This document shows, in pieces, positions 36,268 through 48,500 of a stretch of 64,000 bases of DNA. Position 1 is the stretch's first letter. Each line of letters opens with the position of its first letter. The stretch comes from Azolla caroliniana (Eukaryota > Polypodiophyta): assembly GCA_043228905.1 (NCBI GenBank), contig JBHGNT010000007.1, forward strand, positions 3,410,001-3,474,000, given 5' to 3'. Position numbers and translations under genes: made by a program. The notes under the pieces were generated by a model, which did not search any database, was not told the DNA's origin, and saw nothing but the letters and a program-made list of their open reading frames with translations.

Positions 36268-37900
36268 TATATATTGTAACAAAATTCTATAAAAACATTG
36301 AACTATCTTACAAGTTGTCGATTTTGAATTGATCTTTTTATTATAGTCAACTTGGACAGATTTATGTAGTTGTAATATGGCGATGGTTTAAAGTGACTCA
36401 TGAACTACTTGTTATAGCTAACAAGAAAATTAAGGAATGCATTAGCGACATGTGTGAAAGTTGTGAGAAGATAGTTATATCAAAAGGTGCAGTTGGAGCC
36501 ACCTCTCTTCCAAGGAGGGTAAATGTTTTCTCATCATTGGCAAACATTTTCTATTTTAAGGGCAATCCATCAAATTGTCGTTGTAGCTTGCAATTAGTCC
36601 CAAAACGCTATTCTAGCTCATTATATTTTCATAATGTAACAAAATGATTGTCTTGTGACAATTGAAAATCAACGCTCAATTGCTTTTATACCTTAGCCAA
36701 ACGTTTCGTCGTGTATAATATAATTATAGGGATATTTGCTAGTTAATGACAATAATTTCTTTAATCAAATTGATGAATGAATAAAAACAACCTATGCTCA
36801 TTAGTTAGTAAATGGATGAGCTTTCAAAGGTGGCCCCTACTTAGACTAGAATGTACTTTAAAACATGTATCATTTATTTAGCATGAGGTGTAATGGAAAG
36901 ATAGAACGAACTAGCATCACTTTTTTTGCACATTTACTTATTACCATTGCGAGTCATATAAACAACCTTGAAGTTACGAAGACCAAGATTACCACTACAC
37001 CATCAAACTGTCAATCAATACATGTGAATTGATAAGAAATAACTTCTGAGAATAGATAACGTCTCATAAATCATGCAAACATGCAATGCTTCAACACACC
37101 ATGCACTTTTTGTTGGTCCATTTTTCTTGTCACCCTGTATTACTTTCCAATATGTTGCTACAAAATAAATTAGTAATGTTTTGTCTTTTTATCATTGTGT
37201 TAAGGCAATATTTCCAACATGTAGACAATAGAAAGTTAGTGTGGATGATCTTAAAGTGAAAATATGAACAAATTTGAGAGTAAACACAACATCAAGCACA
37301 TTGCTTGAGACATGAACATCGACCTTAAAGTTGTAATGCACAAGCTTTTTACTAAATTGACATATTTTTGCTTTAACTTTTTAGAGAATGAATTATAAGC
37401 AATACTTTTGATATGTGAGACCCCTTATACCTTACAATCAAGGCAATGTGATCACGACAAGCATAAGTGTTTCCCATCTTTTGAAGAAAGAAACCTGGTT
37501 TCAATATCTTAAATGGGAGAAGAGTATGAAGGAAGATAGTAGATAAACATTCTTTAAATTATTATAAAACATTAACATGGAATTGTATCTTTTAAAGTGC
37601 AACAATATTTAGGAGGTTTGAACTTTTAGTTTCAAACTCTATAACCATAGATGAAGGGTAAGACAATTTGACAATGATTAGACTTAGAGAGTGAAAATGA
37701 ACAAAATTCTTAGATGTGGCACTAGTTCACCTTCAATGTCCCCCACCACCCAACCAACTCCCAAGTACTTGACTATTACCATGCAAAGAAGATAAAACCA
37801 TCGTGAATTGATGTAGCCAAGGCTAAAAAGTGCCTAATGTTTGAACCAATTAAGCACACTTGTACGAAGATAAAGGACCTTTATGATATGTCATAGGTGT
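34549..37900. other. Repeat-derived intergenic DNA without a recognised gene
   Basis: The first 200 bp look like the end of an older LTR. Beyond that the DNA is AT-rich with short open frames only. A CATA microsatellite is at 36220-36275. Minus-strand fragments around 35370-35760 faintly resemble retroelement sequence, but I could not place a domain. Confidence 0.4.
36220..36275. repeat. (CATA)n/(TA)n microsatellite
   Basis: About eleven CATA units pass into a TA tract. Confidence 0.95.
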
Positions 37901-37906
37901 ATATAT

Positions 37907-38690
37907 TTGTAACACCACCCAAGATGTCCCGTCATTCGGAGGGTAGGATAACGAACTCCATCTTGTGGGCGTGGTGTCACATGCAACATCATTTGGTCAA
38001 GCACACCCCTGAGACATTAATCGTATGGACTAGACAACCATTATTTTTTAATCCTTAGGTGTGAACAAGTGATGATATGATGTAGGAAAACTTAAGGGCT
38101 TAGCATGGGGAAAGCTAGAGCAGAAAGGGCTCCATTCTATAGGTGATTGGAGACACATGGTTGCTCCAGGAGGACCCATTCCCTCCCCTCAAGGGAGCTA
38201 TGAAAATGAGGAGATTGATAGTAGAGGCAGTTGAGAGGGTTTCGGTGGCTGATGTGAGAGGAGATACATGGTTTGGTCTCTTTGATGAGTTTGGAATGGT
38301 TAATTTGCTGATGGGCTTGAGCGGATTTGGAGGAGCTACATTATTTGGGGAGAGCCAAAGCAAGTGCACTTGGCACCCAATCCGAGTGGTGGCCCAAGTT
38401 GGTAACAACTGGAAGACGAACCCTGATTTTGCCAAGGTGGATTATTTGGGGAGAGCCAAAGCAAGTACACTTGGCACCCAATCCGAGTTGTGGCCCAGGC
38501 TGGTAACAACTGGAAGACGGACCCTGATTTTGCTAAGGTAGAACCCCGCTAGAAGTTGTGGGTCTACAACTTGGTCGGAGGGTGATTCCCCGATTTATGT
38601 ATAAGCCACCTTGTATAGTCTTTTTGTAATAATATCTCCTAACTAATGGGAAAGTAGCTTCTCTTTGGGAAAAAAAAAACAAAAACAATC
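37907..38690. repeat. Unclassified dispersed repeat with internal 101-bp duplication
   Basis: The segment opens with TGTAACACCACCC, a start seen in some plant LTRs, and ends in an A-rich tail (38670-38690). Inside, a 101-bp unit starting TTATTTGGGGAGAGCCAAAG at 38341 is repeated at 38442 with about six differences by eye. The open frame across it has no recognised domain. It could be a solo LTR or a non-autonomous retroposon. Confidence 0.5.
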
Positions 38691-39334
38691 ATGTTCGGAT
38701 TCATAAGTCAATACCTCTTGGTCAAAAATATATATAGTGAGACAATCAAGGGGTAAAATATTTACATACATTGGTTTAACATAAGTTCCAATCACATGTT
38801 GACCAATTTTACTGTGCAATCGTGGAATTTGGAAACATTTTACCATCAAAAGATTCAAATATTATGTGTGTCTTATGACCCACAATTTGTTTACATTTCA
38901 AGGCCATATGAATTGCTTCCATTCTTTTGAAATAGTATAAAATAAAAACATTTATGAGTTTCAAAATATTGCTTTCACCATATGAAACCTCAACTAGTTC
39001 CTTTTTTTTAATCCCAGGTCAAAACCACATTTGTTGCTTGAGGTTTCATTCATTGTGTTGTGTCAACTTAGATGAATAGTCTTGATGAGCTACATGGGTG
39101 GTAAGAGACATATTTAAGCAAAACAAATACATTAAACATTGTTAAGAAATATATAGGAAGCATGGTTTGAAAGAAGCAATGTGATGTTGATCCAATAAGC
39201 AAAGTAATGTAATGCAATATCCAATAGGTGTTTTTGATACATTTGACTAAACTAAACAAGAAGAAAGGAGGTGTGTGGTTGAGCTTGGTATGTCAACCCC
39301 CCCCCCCCCCCCGCCCTCCCCCTCAAGTGGATGA

Positions 39335-39523
39335 CTACCTTAGTTTTTCTAAAGCTTGACGAATCAATGTTGTCAAACATTGTCCAAAAGTGTATGCTCC
39401 AAGTGCTTTAGGAAATATATTTGTTATTTTCCAATAAATTTGGATGCATTGGAGGTTGACATCTCCAAATATGATTCTCTCTTGGATGTAGTGGTAATGC
39501 ATCTCCATTTTCACGTGGAACAT
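39335..39523 (-). pseudogene. Copia RNase H C-terminal fragment
   Basis: Encodes HYHYIQERIIFGDVNLQCI and ITNIFPKALGAYTFGQ, matching the end of copia pol, where IADIFTKAL-type sequence is the norm. The upstream part (to about 39810) continues with CEAIWLK and YTNDD in shifted frames. Confidence 0.8.
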
Positions 39524-41928
39524 TTAATTCTATGTCAATTGTATATTGCTATGGTTATCACAATATATCCAATTTGGTTTGTCAAATTGTACATTGAAGT
39601 CCTTAAGAGTCACTTGAGCCAAATGGCTTCACATGTAGAAGTAACATCCAAGACCCTATACTCTTGTATAATTCTTCTTGTTGCTCGAGGATATGGATTC
39701 ACTTCACGAGAAGAATACACAACTCTATGTAGATTATCAATATGTTTAACTATTGGTCAATCATCATTTGTGTAGCCCTCAAGCCATATTGGAACGCTTG
39801 CTTTGTAGAACATGCATTGATATGTGGTGTTACTGACATATTGCATTGTGTGGTGGATTATTTACCAATACTATCAAATCGCAAATAATGGAAGTAGGAG
39901 TTGTTAAATACATCTTCTGTTGCAATCTAACAAGGTTGTAATTGGCTTATAATCCTTCATGCCAAACTTGAATAACAAGTTCAAGGTGCAATTGTGTTGG
40001 GAGAGCAAGGTTTGTCGACAATTATGATGAATCATAGGCATGACTTTCAAGACTAATCTTAAGGCTAATGTCACTGGTTTAAGAATAGTATAAGTGGGAA
40101 ATCATTTATATCAAGGCTTGGGACAAAACCAATGAACCTACGATACATGGGAACATGTAGTGGTCTAGGAGCCTAAGGAGTCGGGCTATATAAAAGAGAC
40201 TAACTACCCCCTTCATTATGGCATCTTGAGATGACGTCAAACCTCTTTCGTGAGGCAACAATTTGCCCTTTCGGTTTTGTTCTTCGCGACTTCCCATGTA
40301 TAACATAAGGTAATATTCAGCGGTATGGGAGATTGATGATATTTCATGTTTGTCGATAGTCCATAACTTGATGGTGATCCATTTGGGTGACCACACTTAA
40401 ATAATTGTTTTGTTGATCTTAATATTCATTTTTTATCATTAGTATTTCAATTCATAATACTAAGGAAGTAAAGTGTGCCCACATCCTTCCTTTCATTCAA
40501 ACTTGGTAGTGGATGGAGACTTCACTTTCTTGATGGTAACCAAGTGTCAAAGTAATCGGAGGATAAATATGGTTCACATCTAGATGGCATTGTTCAACAT
40601 GAACAAGCGAAAAGTCTATGCCATGCATGTAAGTCTTCATTTATGACACCCTCAGTGCTTTCTTGATGTCATACAATGACTATTGGGGCCTACATATTGT
40701 GCTTTCTTGAAACTTGTCCATGAATCTAGGTCGTATAAACCTCTTCCTAAAAGTTTCCTTGAAGGACGAGATTCTTCACCTCAAATTTATGGGGGGAATC
40801 ACCCTTATGTCAAGGACAATGCACACAAAGGGTGCAGTGGGTGCAAATATCTCATCATGGTATATGTCATAATTTTTCATCATGAGTTTAGCTTGTACAT
40901 GTTGATATTGTTAGTGGGGGTTTACTTCAAGTTTTCGACCAATCAACAATAGATGACCTTCTTATGTGTTAGAGGCGAGACAATTCCCCATGTCTCATTG
41001 TCATAGCTATATTACATTGCTTTACACTCGTCGAAGATGATGGGCCACTTTGATGAAGAATTTTGGCTCATGTACGATTGCTACTTATTGCACTATGTAG
41101 TTGTAGCCAAATGAAAATGTTAGGTTATTGTTATGAATATTTCTCGTGTCTTTTGTAGATATTTCTTCACATTAGGCATCCTCAACATACCATGATGTAT
41201 TGTGATCAAAGCATGACAACTTGTTTGGTTGCCTCATCATGCTTGAAGTCATGTTGTCATTATAGTCATGTGGTGCTCGACTTGGTTTGATATTAGTATT
41301 TGCATTAATGTTAACATTGTCATGAATATGGTCGATTTTGGGGTATATCAATATGCCAATACATGAAGCACAATGCAAAATATCATGCTTGCTATCACAA
41401 CCAACATGATACTAGAGATGAAATCTAATCATTTATATGTGTTAATGTATTTTATGGTTAGTCTGATGTTAAAAGAGTGGTCACAATGTCATTTGTATGC
41501 ATTGTCTTCTAGGTGGCATGTCTTCAAAGATATATGCAAAGTGGCACACATTCATGGCCTATTTTTTGCATATTTGTCTTATGTAAAAAGGAGTCTTACC
41601 CTAGTTGTCCTCAAGGAGTCTGACAACTTTTAATGTCAGGGGTTTTAACACTTGTATACTTTATGTTAATGGGAGTATTTGATGAAGGCACACCTTTCTA
41701 ACTTTGCTCAATCTTTGTTTATTGTTTATCAGGTAAGCGTGCATAAGAGACGTTGCCAAACTTTTTCAAAAGTGGAAAATCTTATGTTCTATTGTTGAGG
41801 CTCTTATGTATAGTTAGATAGTGCACTTTGAAACTTAGGCATTGATTCATCGTGTGCACAATTATGGACATTGCTTTCCCCCAACATGTGTGCAACATAT
41901 GCTTCCCCTTTATCACAACCCAATCCAC

Positions 41929-42210
41929 TTACATGATATACCAATTCTTCCTTTCCCCTGTGACATTTTTGCCACGATGTGTATCAACATTGAATTGTTG
42001 GTGTATATTCGACCGTTGCAAGTATCTCATTACTTCATCACAAGTAGTGTTTTTCCTATTACAAAACCAACGATGATAAATCTTTGAACCATTATGGTGC
42101 TCCACAAATATTTTGAATTCGAGAAAGTGATCAAACATGTCACTCATTGCAAGCATGTGGTAGATATATGTGATTTGAAAGCGGTCGTTGATAATGTTAA
42201 CACAATGCAT
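41929..42210 (-). pseudogene. Copia integrase core fragment
   Basis: About 93 residues remain open, with FDHFLEFKIFVEHHNGSKI, a block where the DNGGEY motif would be, then CDEVMRYLQRSNIHQQF and ERKNWYIM. Spacing and end residues fit the copia DDE integrase, although the middle aspartate block is lost. No start or end is genuine. Confidence 0.8.
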
Positions 42211-42839
42211 GCAATCGTTGAGCGTTATCGTTTATGTGGTTCCCCATAGATATAAGTGGATGACACTAGGAGTCCACTACTCATATTTTGATCATTCAAC
42301 AATGGATGTCAGTGTTGCTTCCCACTTTGGCATGCTTCACACATACCACTCATTAAAATTCCCTAGATGTTCAAGTACATATGCTAATGACCCCACTTGT
42401 TTGCATCACTTGTGATTATTATGATTTCATATGGTTAATCCATTTATGCCATATTCCAATGTTGGACAAAACTTTTCGCCATTTGGAAAACATTGTAGAT
42501 TAAACTATGTCGTCCTCAATTATGAAATATGCCCTTCTTTTCTTCTAGGAGTGATCAATAAACACTTGCCCTTGAGGTCTTCAACGATGCACCTTTCACA
42601 ATGACTTGCATGCCTTGGTCCACTATTTGTAGGATGTAGGACTGACACTAAGTTCAAGTTTTAATTGTATGAACACGCAATACGTTATTGATGTTTGATG
42701 TGTGCCATCATCACCAAATGAGACATTGTAAATGTGGAAAAGCTCGGGTGTGGTATCGTGTTCCATCTCTATGTCATTTTGTCGCTTCACAAGTTTCATA
42801 ACCATTCATCAAGATTTGTCATATAGTTAAGTTGATGAA

Positions 42840-43610
42840 ACTCATGTCAATTATTTGGTTGGTCCCTTGAAATATATTCTCTTCAGATGGCTTTTACTAC
42901 ATGCAACACTACAAGTAGGTCAGTCATTGAAAGGAGATGTGGCAATTAGTCTTAGCCAATGTTGTTATTGCGGTGACATGCAGGAAATTATCAAGCACGC
43001 TCTCTGGTCGTGCTCAATAGCCCAACAGGTATGGAACAAAGTTATCTCTTTATTCCTGACAATTAATGCAGGTTGCCTCTTCTCTTAGGGATCAACGGTA
43101 TGAGGGGTCCTCCATTCCAGTCTCATGTTGTATGAAGTAGATGATGCTCTGGAGGCTATAACAATCATCAACAAACATCTAATTATTGTCTGACTCCCCT
43201 TTTCAGCAACCTCGTAAGCAAATGCGTGCAACCCATGTATGGAAAACAATATCTACGGGTACGTTATGGATAGAAGTATCATTGTAAAAGACGACATGAG
43301 TCCATAATTCCTTTTCTCTTAGATATATTACTAGAATTATGGGGGAGCTTATTGGCGGTTGTGTGGGGGTAATATAACAATATGCCAGGCTCTTCAGAGG
43401 TTGTTTTGAAGAAAAGGAAAAAATTATGGAGGAAGTTGGCTTTGTTCACAGTCTCCTCTAATGGACCGTTATGGAGAAATCAAAACCCCTGGTCCTTGCC
43501 CTGACCATTTCTTTTGTATATAATAATACTCTCTGATTTTACATTTTTATAGCCCTCTGGCACTTTTCTTAATACTAATGAAGGAAATCATTTTGAAAAG
43601 AAAAAATAAA
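42840..43610 (+). pseudogene. LINE 3' fragment with a reverse-transcriptase zinc-ribbon
   Basis: On the plus strand 42855-43088 encodes RWLLLHATLQVGQSLKGD, then CCYCGDMQEIIKHALWSCSIAQQVW, a zinc-binding region typical of the C-terminus of plant LINE polymerases. Only a partial, degenerate continuation follows, and the piece ends in an A-rich run near 43600. It lies between the copia protease and gag pieces, in the opposite orientation to them, so it inserted into the copia element or was captured there. Confidence 0.78.
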
Positions 43611-44287
43611 TTACCTAGCTAATGTTTTTTTACTTTGACATTTGATTCATTACAAACATTCCATCATAATCATCGTGGTTGGAGTGGACAATATAGTCGG
43701 TGAGTTGCCAACTACTATTGGCATCACCCATATTATTGTGACAATTTGCCTCATTGTGGCCGACCTTACCACAATAGCAATGTTTCCATTTGTTGAGTGT
43801 TACCATCTACTGCCCAATCTTCTTCTTCAATGCCCACGGGTTGCAACCTCCATAATTGTGCAAGTAGAGCATTTGCCTATTTGACGTCATGCTCATCGTA
43901 CCAATGTGATTTTCTTCTAAGAACAATATTGATAAGTGATCAATGAACGTTGCCAATATTTCAGACGTGGTGATAGAGAGGTATTCAATGAACCAAAAAT
44001 TTGTCAAATGTTTCATTCAAAGGCATGTCTCCATGATCTCATCCTTATCAACCTTTAGATTATTTCAGACATGAAAGTCATACAATGATATTTCTCTTCA
44101 CTGTAGCCTGAAAGACTTAACCTATCATAGTACATATAACATATGGAAGCTAATGACTTTAATTAATTAATTGTGGAGAATTCCAACCACACGTATGCAT
44201 AAGAGGTTAAGCTTGAACACTTAAACTAAAAGCTTAAAGTTTGAGATATGAACAATCAAGAGTGTTAGGAGAGAGAGAGAGAGAGAG

Positions 44288-44405
44288 TTGATGGAAATTA
44301 GTAAGGTTGCCCGATGGAGACCAGAAGTTTATGGGTTTAACCCCTACATTCCACAATGGCATCTAGTAAATTAGGAGATATGGAGTAATAGAGAGGTGAG
44401 AAAAT
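44288..44405 (+). mobile_element. SINE copy 1 (tRNA-related, decayed)
   Basis: After a (GA)n tract comes an A-box-like segment (about 44293-44306), GGTTGCCCGATGGAGACCAG, and a B-box-like GGGTTTAACCCC at 44333-44344, then CATTCCACAATGGCATCTAG. The same series occurs on the minus strand at 58790-58951 and 58977-59170. RNA polymerase III boxes in this spacing are the mark of a tRNA-derived SINE. Confidence 0.7.
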
Positions 44406-44514
44406 ATAATAACGTACCATTAGGGTAACATGATTACATTAAAAGAAATTAGAGAGACTATATAATCTATTACATTTCAAATGACTTTCTTCCACTATCA
44501 CTAGAAGCACAACA

Positions 44515-44755
44515 AAGCAATCAATGGTGTTATGAAAAACGATATAGTCCATAAGCCCTCTTACGTCTCTTTTCAACCCATGCACTTACCTTTTGCTTCC
44601 ATTATACATCCAAATAGCATCACCATAGGGGGATTCACCATGATTTTCCGATAATTATTTATATTATTTATTTCTCCCCCTTTATCTAAAGGCTCGTGTC
44701 AATATGTATCTCCAATCATGAGGCACACATTGCTGCACTGCACAAGTAAAACATA
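44515..44755 (-). pseudogene. Second fragment of the LINE family seen at 1257-2300
   Basis: The minus strand encodes PLDKGGEINNINNYRKIMV and LFGCIMEAK, collinear with PLHKGGDVNNVNSYRTIMV and LFGCIIKSK of the first LINE. Only this upstream part of the polymerase domain is retained, with stops. The nucleotide match extends over roughly 240 bp. Confidence 0.8.
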
Positions 44756-45059
44756 TCACGTGGTTCCTATCATGTCCATTATTCGAGCATCGTGGTCATG
44801 AAGTCTCGAAGATCTTTGCGCCCGTGAAGGGGAGGGATTCGTAAGCCCCCGAGTATACGTCCACAACAAGTGCATCGTCTTTTTCCAAAGCTGATTGCAC
44901 CATATAAGTTCATACATGATGGGTAAACATATGTCCATCCATCCATCAGTGCGAATTCGCGACAAATGCAAGGAGAGACGAATGAGTTGAATCAATCACA
45001 CACATATACACACATGTATGTACATATATATCTAATATCTGGACACATAGGGTTATGAC

Positions 45060-45070
45060 ACATGTGTGTG

Positions 45071-45103
<33 letters not shown>

Positions 45104-45130
45104 ATATATACATGTATACATAGATATATA
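45060..45130. repeat. (TGTA)n/(TA)n microsatellite
   Basis: TGTA units flanked by TA-rich sequence that can pair with itself (TATATACATGTATA). It lies 460 bp before the PEX22 start codon. Confidence 0.9.
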
Positions 45131-45246
45131 TGTATACATAAATGGAGACATAGAGTTATGAGGAAGAGGCTATATACGTAAATTTATAGAACTGAAGGTC
45201 TATTTATGTAATAACTTGTTGAGATGATATTTTAAGGTTAGTATCA

Positions 45247-45593
45247 TTTCTTCTTCTTCTTCTTCTTCTTCGTCTTTCTCTGTCTCTTGTCTTTTCCACG
45301 CAGGTTTCCTGCCTCCCCTGCTCCCTGTTCTTCGATTCTTTCCTGTGTTTTCCTCCGCCATAGCCATAGCCATAGCCACAGCCTTCCCCTCTTTCCTTTA
45401 TTGTCTCTGGCGACGCCTTCGTCTCTTCCCGTGTTCCTTCCCCCCCCCCCCCCCCTTTTCAGATCCCAGAACCTCCCGGACGACACAACAATCTTTGCCC
45501 TAATCCCAGTTTAGTTCTCCTTTTCTTGGAAGAAACCCCCGCCCCCCCCCTACGGTTTCGCTGTTCGAAGCACTCCTGTTCCTATTTCCAGGT
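45247..45593 (+). promoter_or_regulatory. PEX22 5' leader and core promoter region (CTT and C tracts)
   Basis: A CTT repeat at about 45247-45275, a pyrimidine-rich stretch and two long C runs (about 45439-45455 and 45541-45549) lead up to the ATG. Such pyrimidine-rich DNA is common just around plant transcription starts. No TATA box is evident. Confidence 0.45.
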
Positions 45594-48500
45594 ATGGGCG
45601 AGGATTCCTTGCGGGAAGACATTCTGCACATTCTGCGTTCCCTTGGCTCCAGGGTTTCTCACTTCGTCTCCTTCTTATTTGATCCCATGGTACAGATAAT
45701 TCTAGACCCTTCTGCTTGCTTTTCGTTCTTCAATGCTTACCATCTAGATAATTTCGTTTCATCTATCGATCACAAAGTGAAACTGTTTATGATAGCGAAT
45801 TAGTCACAATTCCCACATTCGAATTGCTCTCACCATCTGTTTTTTTTGGTAATTGTTCCGTTTTTAACGTTTTTGTAATTTCATTTCGTTGTTTGTTTGT
45901 AGATCGGAAAAGACTCATTCTGTGTCTCATCTCTATAACCAAGTAAATAGCATGTAACTAACTAGTTCTATGTTTTAGTGAGTTCGTCATCATCTAGCTT
46001 GGGATTTTCCATGTTATATAATGTTAATTTTGATGAGCACATATCCTGGTTTTCTGCTCGATTTCCATGATATTGCACCATTGAACTGCTACATCTGACT
46101 GTTTTAGATGTGCCCTTCACGTTTTTACTCCATGCACGTCAGTTTGATTTGGTGAGCATATAATCATAGTAAAACTATTCCATGTACTCATTTTTCGATT
46201 TCTGCACATTTTCTCTCAGATTACATCTTGAAACTAGGAAGTTTGTATTCAAAGTTAGCTGCTTTGTTCTCATATTATTATAGTTTTATGGGTTTTGTTT
46301 CTTGATTATCATCGTTCTCCAATATAATATCTTACTAAAGTTTTAAGCTCATCACCATTGTGTTACTGTTGTATGTGCCTATTATCATGGTTCTCCACAC
46401 GTCTCTCCTAAGATGATATCATGAAACCAGCCAACTTACAGTTAAAATTTGCATATTTGGTGAGCACGGTGTCCAAATAGTCCTGTCTTTTCCATTTGAA
46501 TTGCTTTTTATCTTTGTGTTCAAGCCGTTTTCCTATAACATCACATCATAAAGCTTGCTATAGTTTTATGTTTAAATTGTAGGTTGTGTTGTTTTAGTGA
46601 TAATGTTATGTTATATTAGAGAAACTTCTGAAGAAAGAAAGCTCCTTTTTGTCGTGATTGCTTCAGAATGCAACTTCAATAGGAGCATTGGCTGGCTTTG
46701 CCATTGCAGTCATATGTACATGGAAGTACCTAAAGGCACCTGCAGATGGCTCTAAGAGGTTAGACAAGAGAGATGGAACACCGTCAACCAATGGTTCTAA
46801 TCACACAGCGGTGGCTGGTACATCGACTTCTGTCGAGCTTCATCACTCACAAACTGCACAACGCAGTGTCATTATAAGAGAACCTGAAGTTCCCATTCAA
46901 GTGTGTTCTTTACCTATGATTTTAAGTGTTTGACTCACATTTTTATAGACATTTAACTTAGATGAGCCAAACTTGCAATAAATTCATTAATAGTGCTAAA
47001 TATTATGGTAACCAATATGAGATTGGAATTTCTTGATGTCCTGTTAAACTAAAGAAGATGTTAGCAGGATAATCTGTGTGGTAGTGTTTAATAATCATTT
47101 ATTGTGAGCATTATCACAGTTAAATATTCATAGTTCAAATCATAATCAAAACATATGCTGAGAATTTGTGATACCACATTTGCAGCTTACGATGGCCCAA
47201 ATTGTGAGGAAACAATTGAATGGTGGCAGGAAGGTAAATTAATTTGCAGACGATTGATCTTTGTCCATATCCAACGTTTCCATTGTTTGAGATTTCTGAT
47301 AAACGAACTGTAACCTAGGGTTCTTGATATCCTTCTTTACTTTTATTAGATGACCTGTCAGCTGTTGGGAGTAATATTTGAAGAGACAACTCCCCAGGAG
47401 TTGCAGGTGCTTTTTGTGAAGCTGATAACTATTGTTTTTTATGTTGTATGGATCATCCAATTGATTGGTTCCGTTTTTGTTTTGTTTAGAAACATGCTGT
47501 TGTCAGACCTTCTGTAGTTGAGGTGCTCTTGGAGTTGGCTCAAGCATGTGATTTGTATCTCATATCAAGAGTAGTTGATGATGAAAGTGAGGTTAGTTCA
47601 TCATGTTAGTCCTAACCTTTCCTGCATATGAATTTCTTTGTCTCATTGCTAGAGTCAAAAGAACGGTTATAATAATATTCCTTTAAGAATCTCTTTGATG
47701 GTTGCTATGCTTGTAAGGTCTTCAGGTACGAGAGTGATAATAGATGATGGTGGTCACTGTAGACATAGATGGTACAGCCTAGCCAAAGAATACAAGCCCA
47801 GTTTATAGAAGATGGTAGGAGGTTTAATGGTGTTGATTTGGCACCACCTCATTGGTTAGACAAGCAAAGGCATGAAAGCCCAAGCATCTGAGTATACCTT
47901 GATAGATGTCAATATTTGAAAATGAAGACGGCTTAAAAATAGGCTAATTGGGATTTGGAGTCACCCTTGAGAAATGAGAGCTTTGCCTTTTGCCATCTAA
48001 CCACGTCCACCTTTGCCTTCTGTGAACGTGAGACTTATTTTTCCACCCTTTATCCTTCAAATCTGGAGGAATCATAGCTGGTTTATTTTCTTTGCGAGTG
48101 TGCTCAATAACTTTGGAAGCTTTATGGTATAGGATGCCAAATTCTTTGTTTAGGAGCAAACTGGTTTCTTGGATGTTGAATTAAGTCATAGTAAGCTGTA
48201 TATTGGTGGTTAGATTGAAAATTTACCACCCTCTGGAAATTCCTGAAGCCCATGTGACAAAGCTATAAATGCATGGTTCCATGTTGAAAGGCCCATTTCA
48301 AGAGGTTTTACATTAACCTTGTGGAGAGGATGGAAACTAATTGAGCTTTCTACGTTTTGGTTATTGAAGATGGATTTTAGCAGCTCCATATGATGTTTTG
48401 ATTGACCTAACCTCAAAATACTTGTCTGGTGGTTCGTACATAAATCAAATGACATTATTATTAGAGGTAACATTGCATTGAAGGAATGCTTCACAAAAAA

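Larger units (their letters stand above)
39300..44150 (-). mobile_element. Relic Ty1/copia retrotransposon, interrupted by a LINE fragment
   Basis: Read on the minus strand, pieces appear in copia order: gag with SITTSEILATFIDHL (about 43900-44000), a zinc knuckle CYCGKVGHNEANC (about 43730-43775), the protease end with VSFGDDGTHQTS (about 42640-42720), pre-integrase C-x2-C (MCEACQSGKQH, near 42340), integrase core (41929-42210), reverse transcriptase pieces (DEIFAPTAP near 40830 and SLYDIKKALRV near 40660), and RNase H with the C-terminal FPKALGAYTFGQ block (39335-39810). Many stops and shifts show old decay. A G-rich run at about 39297-39325 would be the polypurine tract, so a 3' LTR should start near 39295, but I could not prove a matching LTR pair. 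Confidence 0.82.

Noticed and set aside
36393-36647. 84-codon plus-strand frame as a gene
   Set aside because: No motif is recognised, the flanks are repeat-derived, and no splice or start context supports it.
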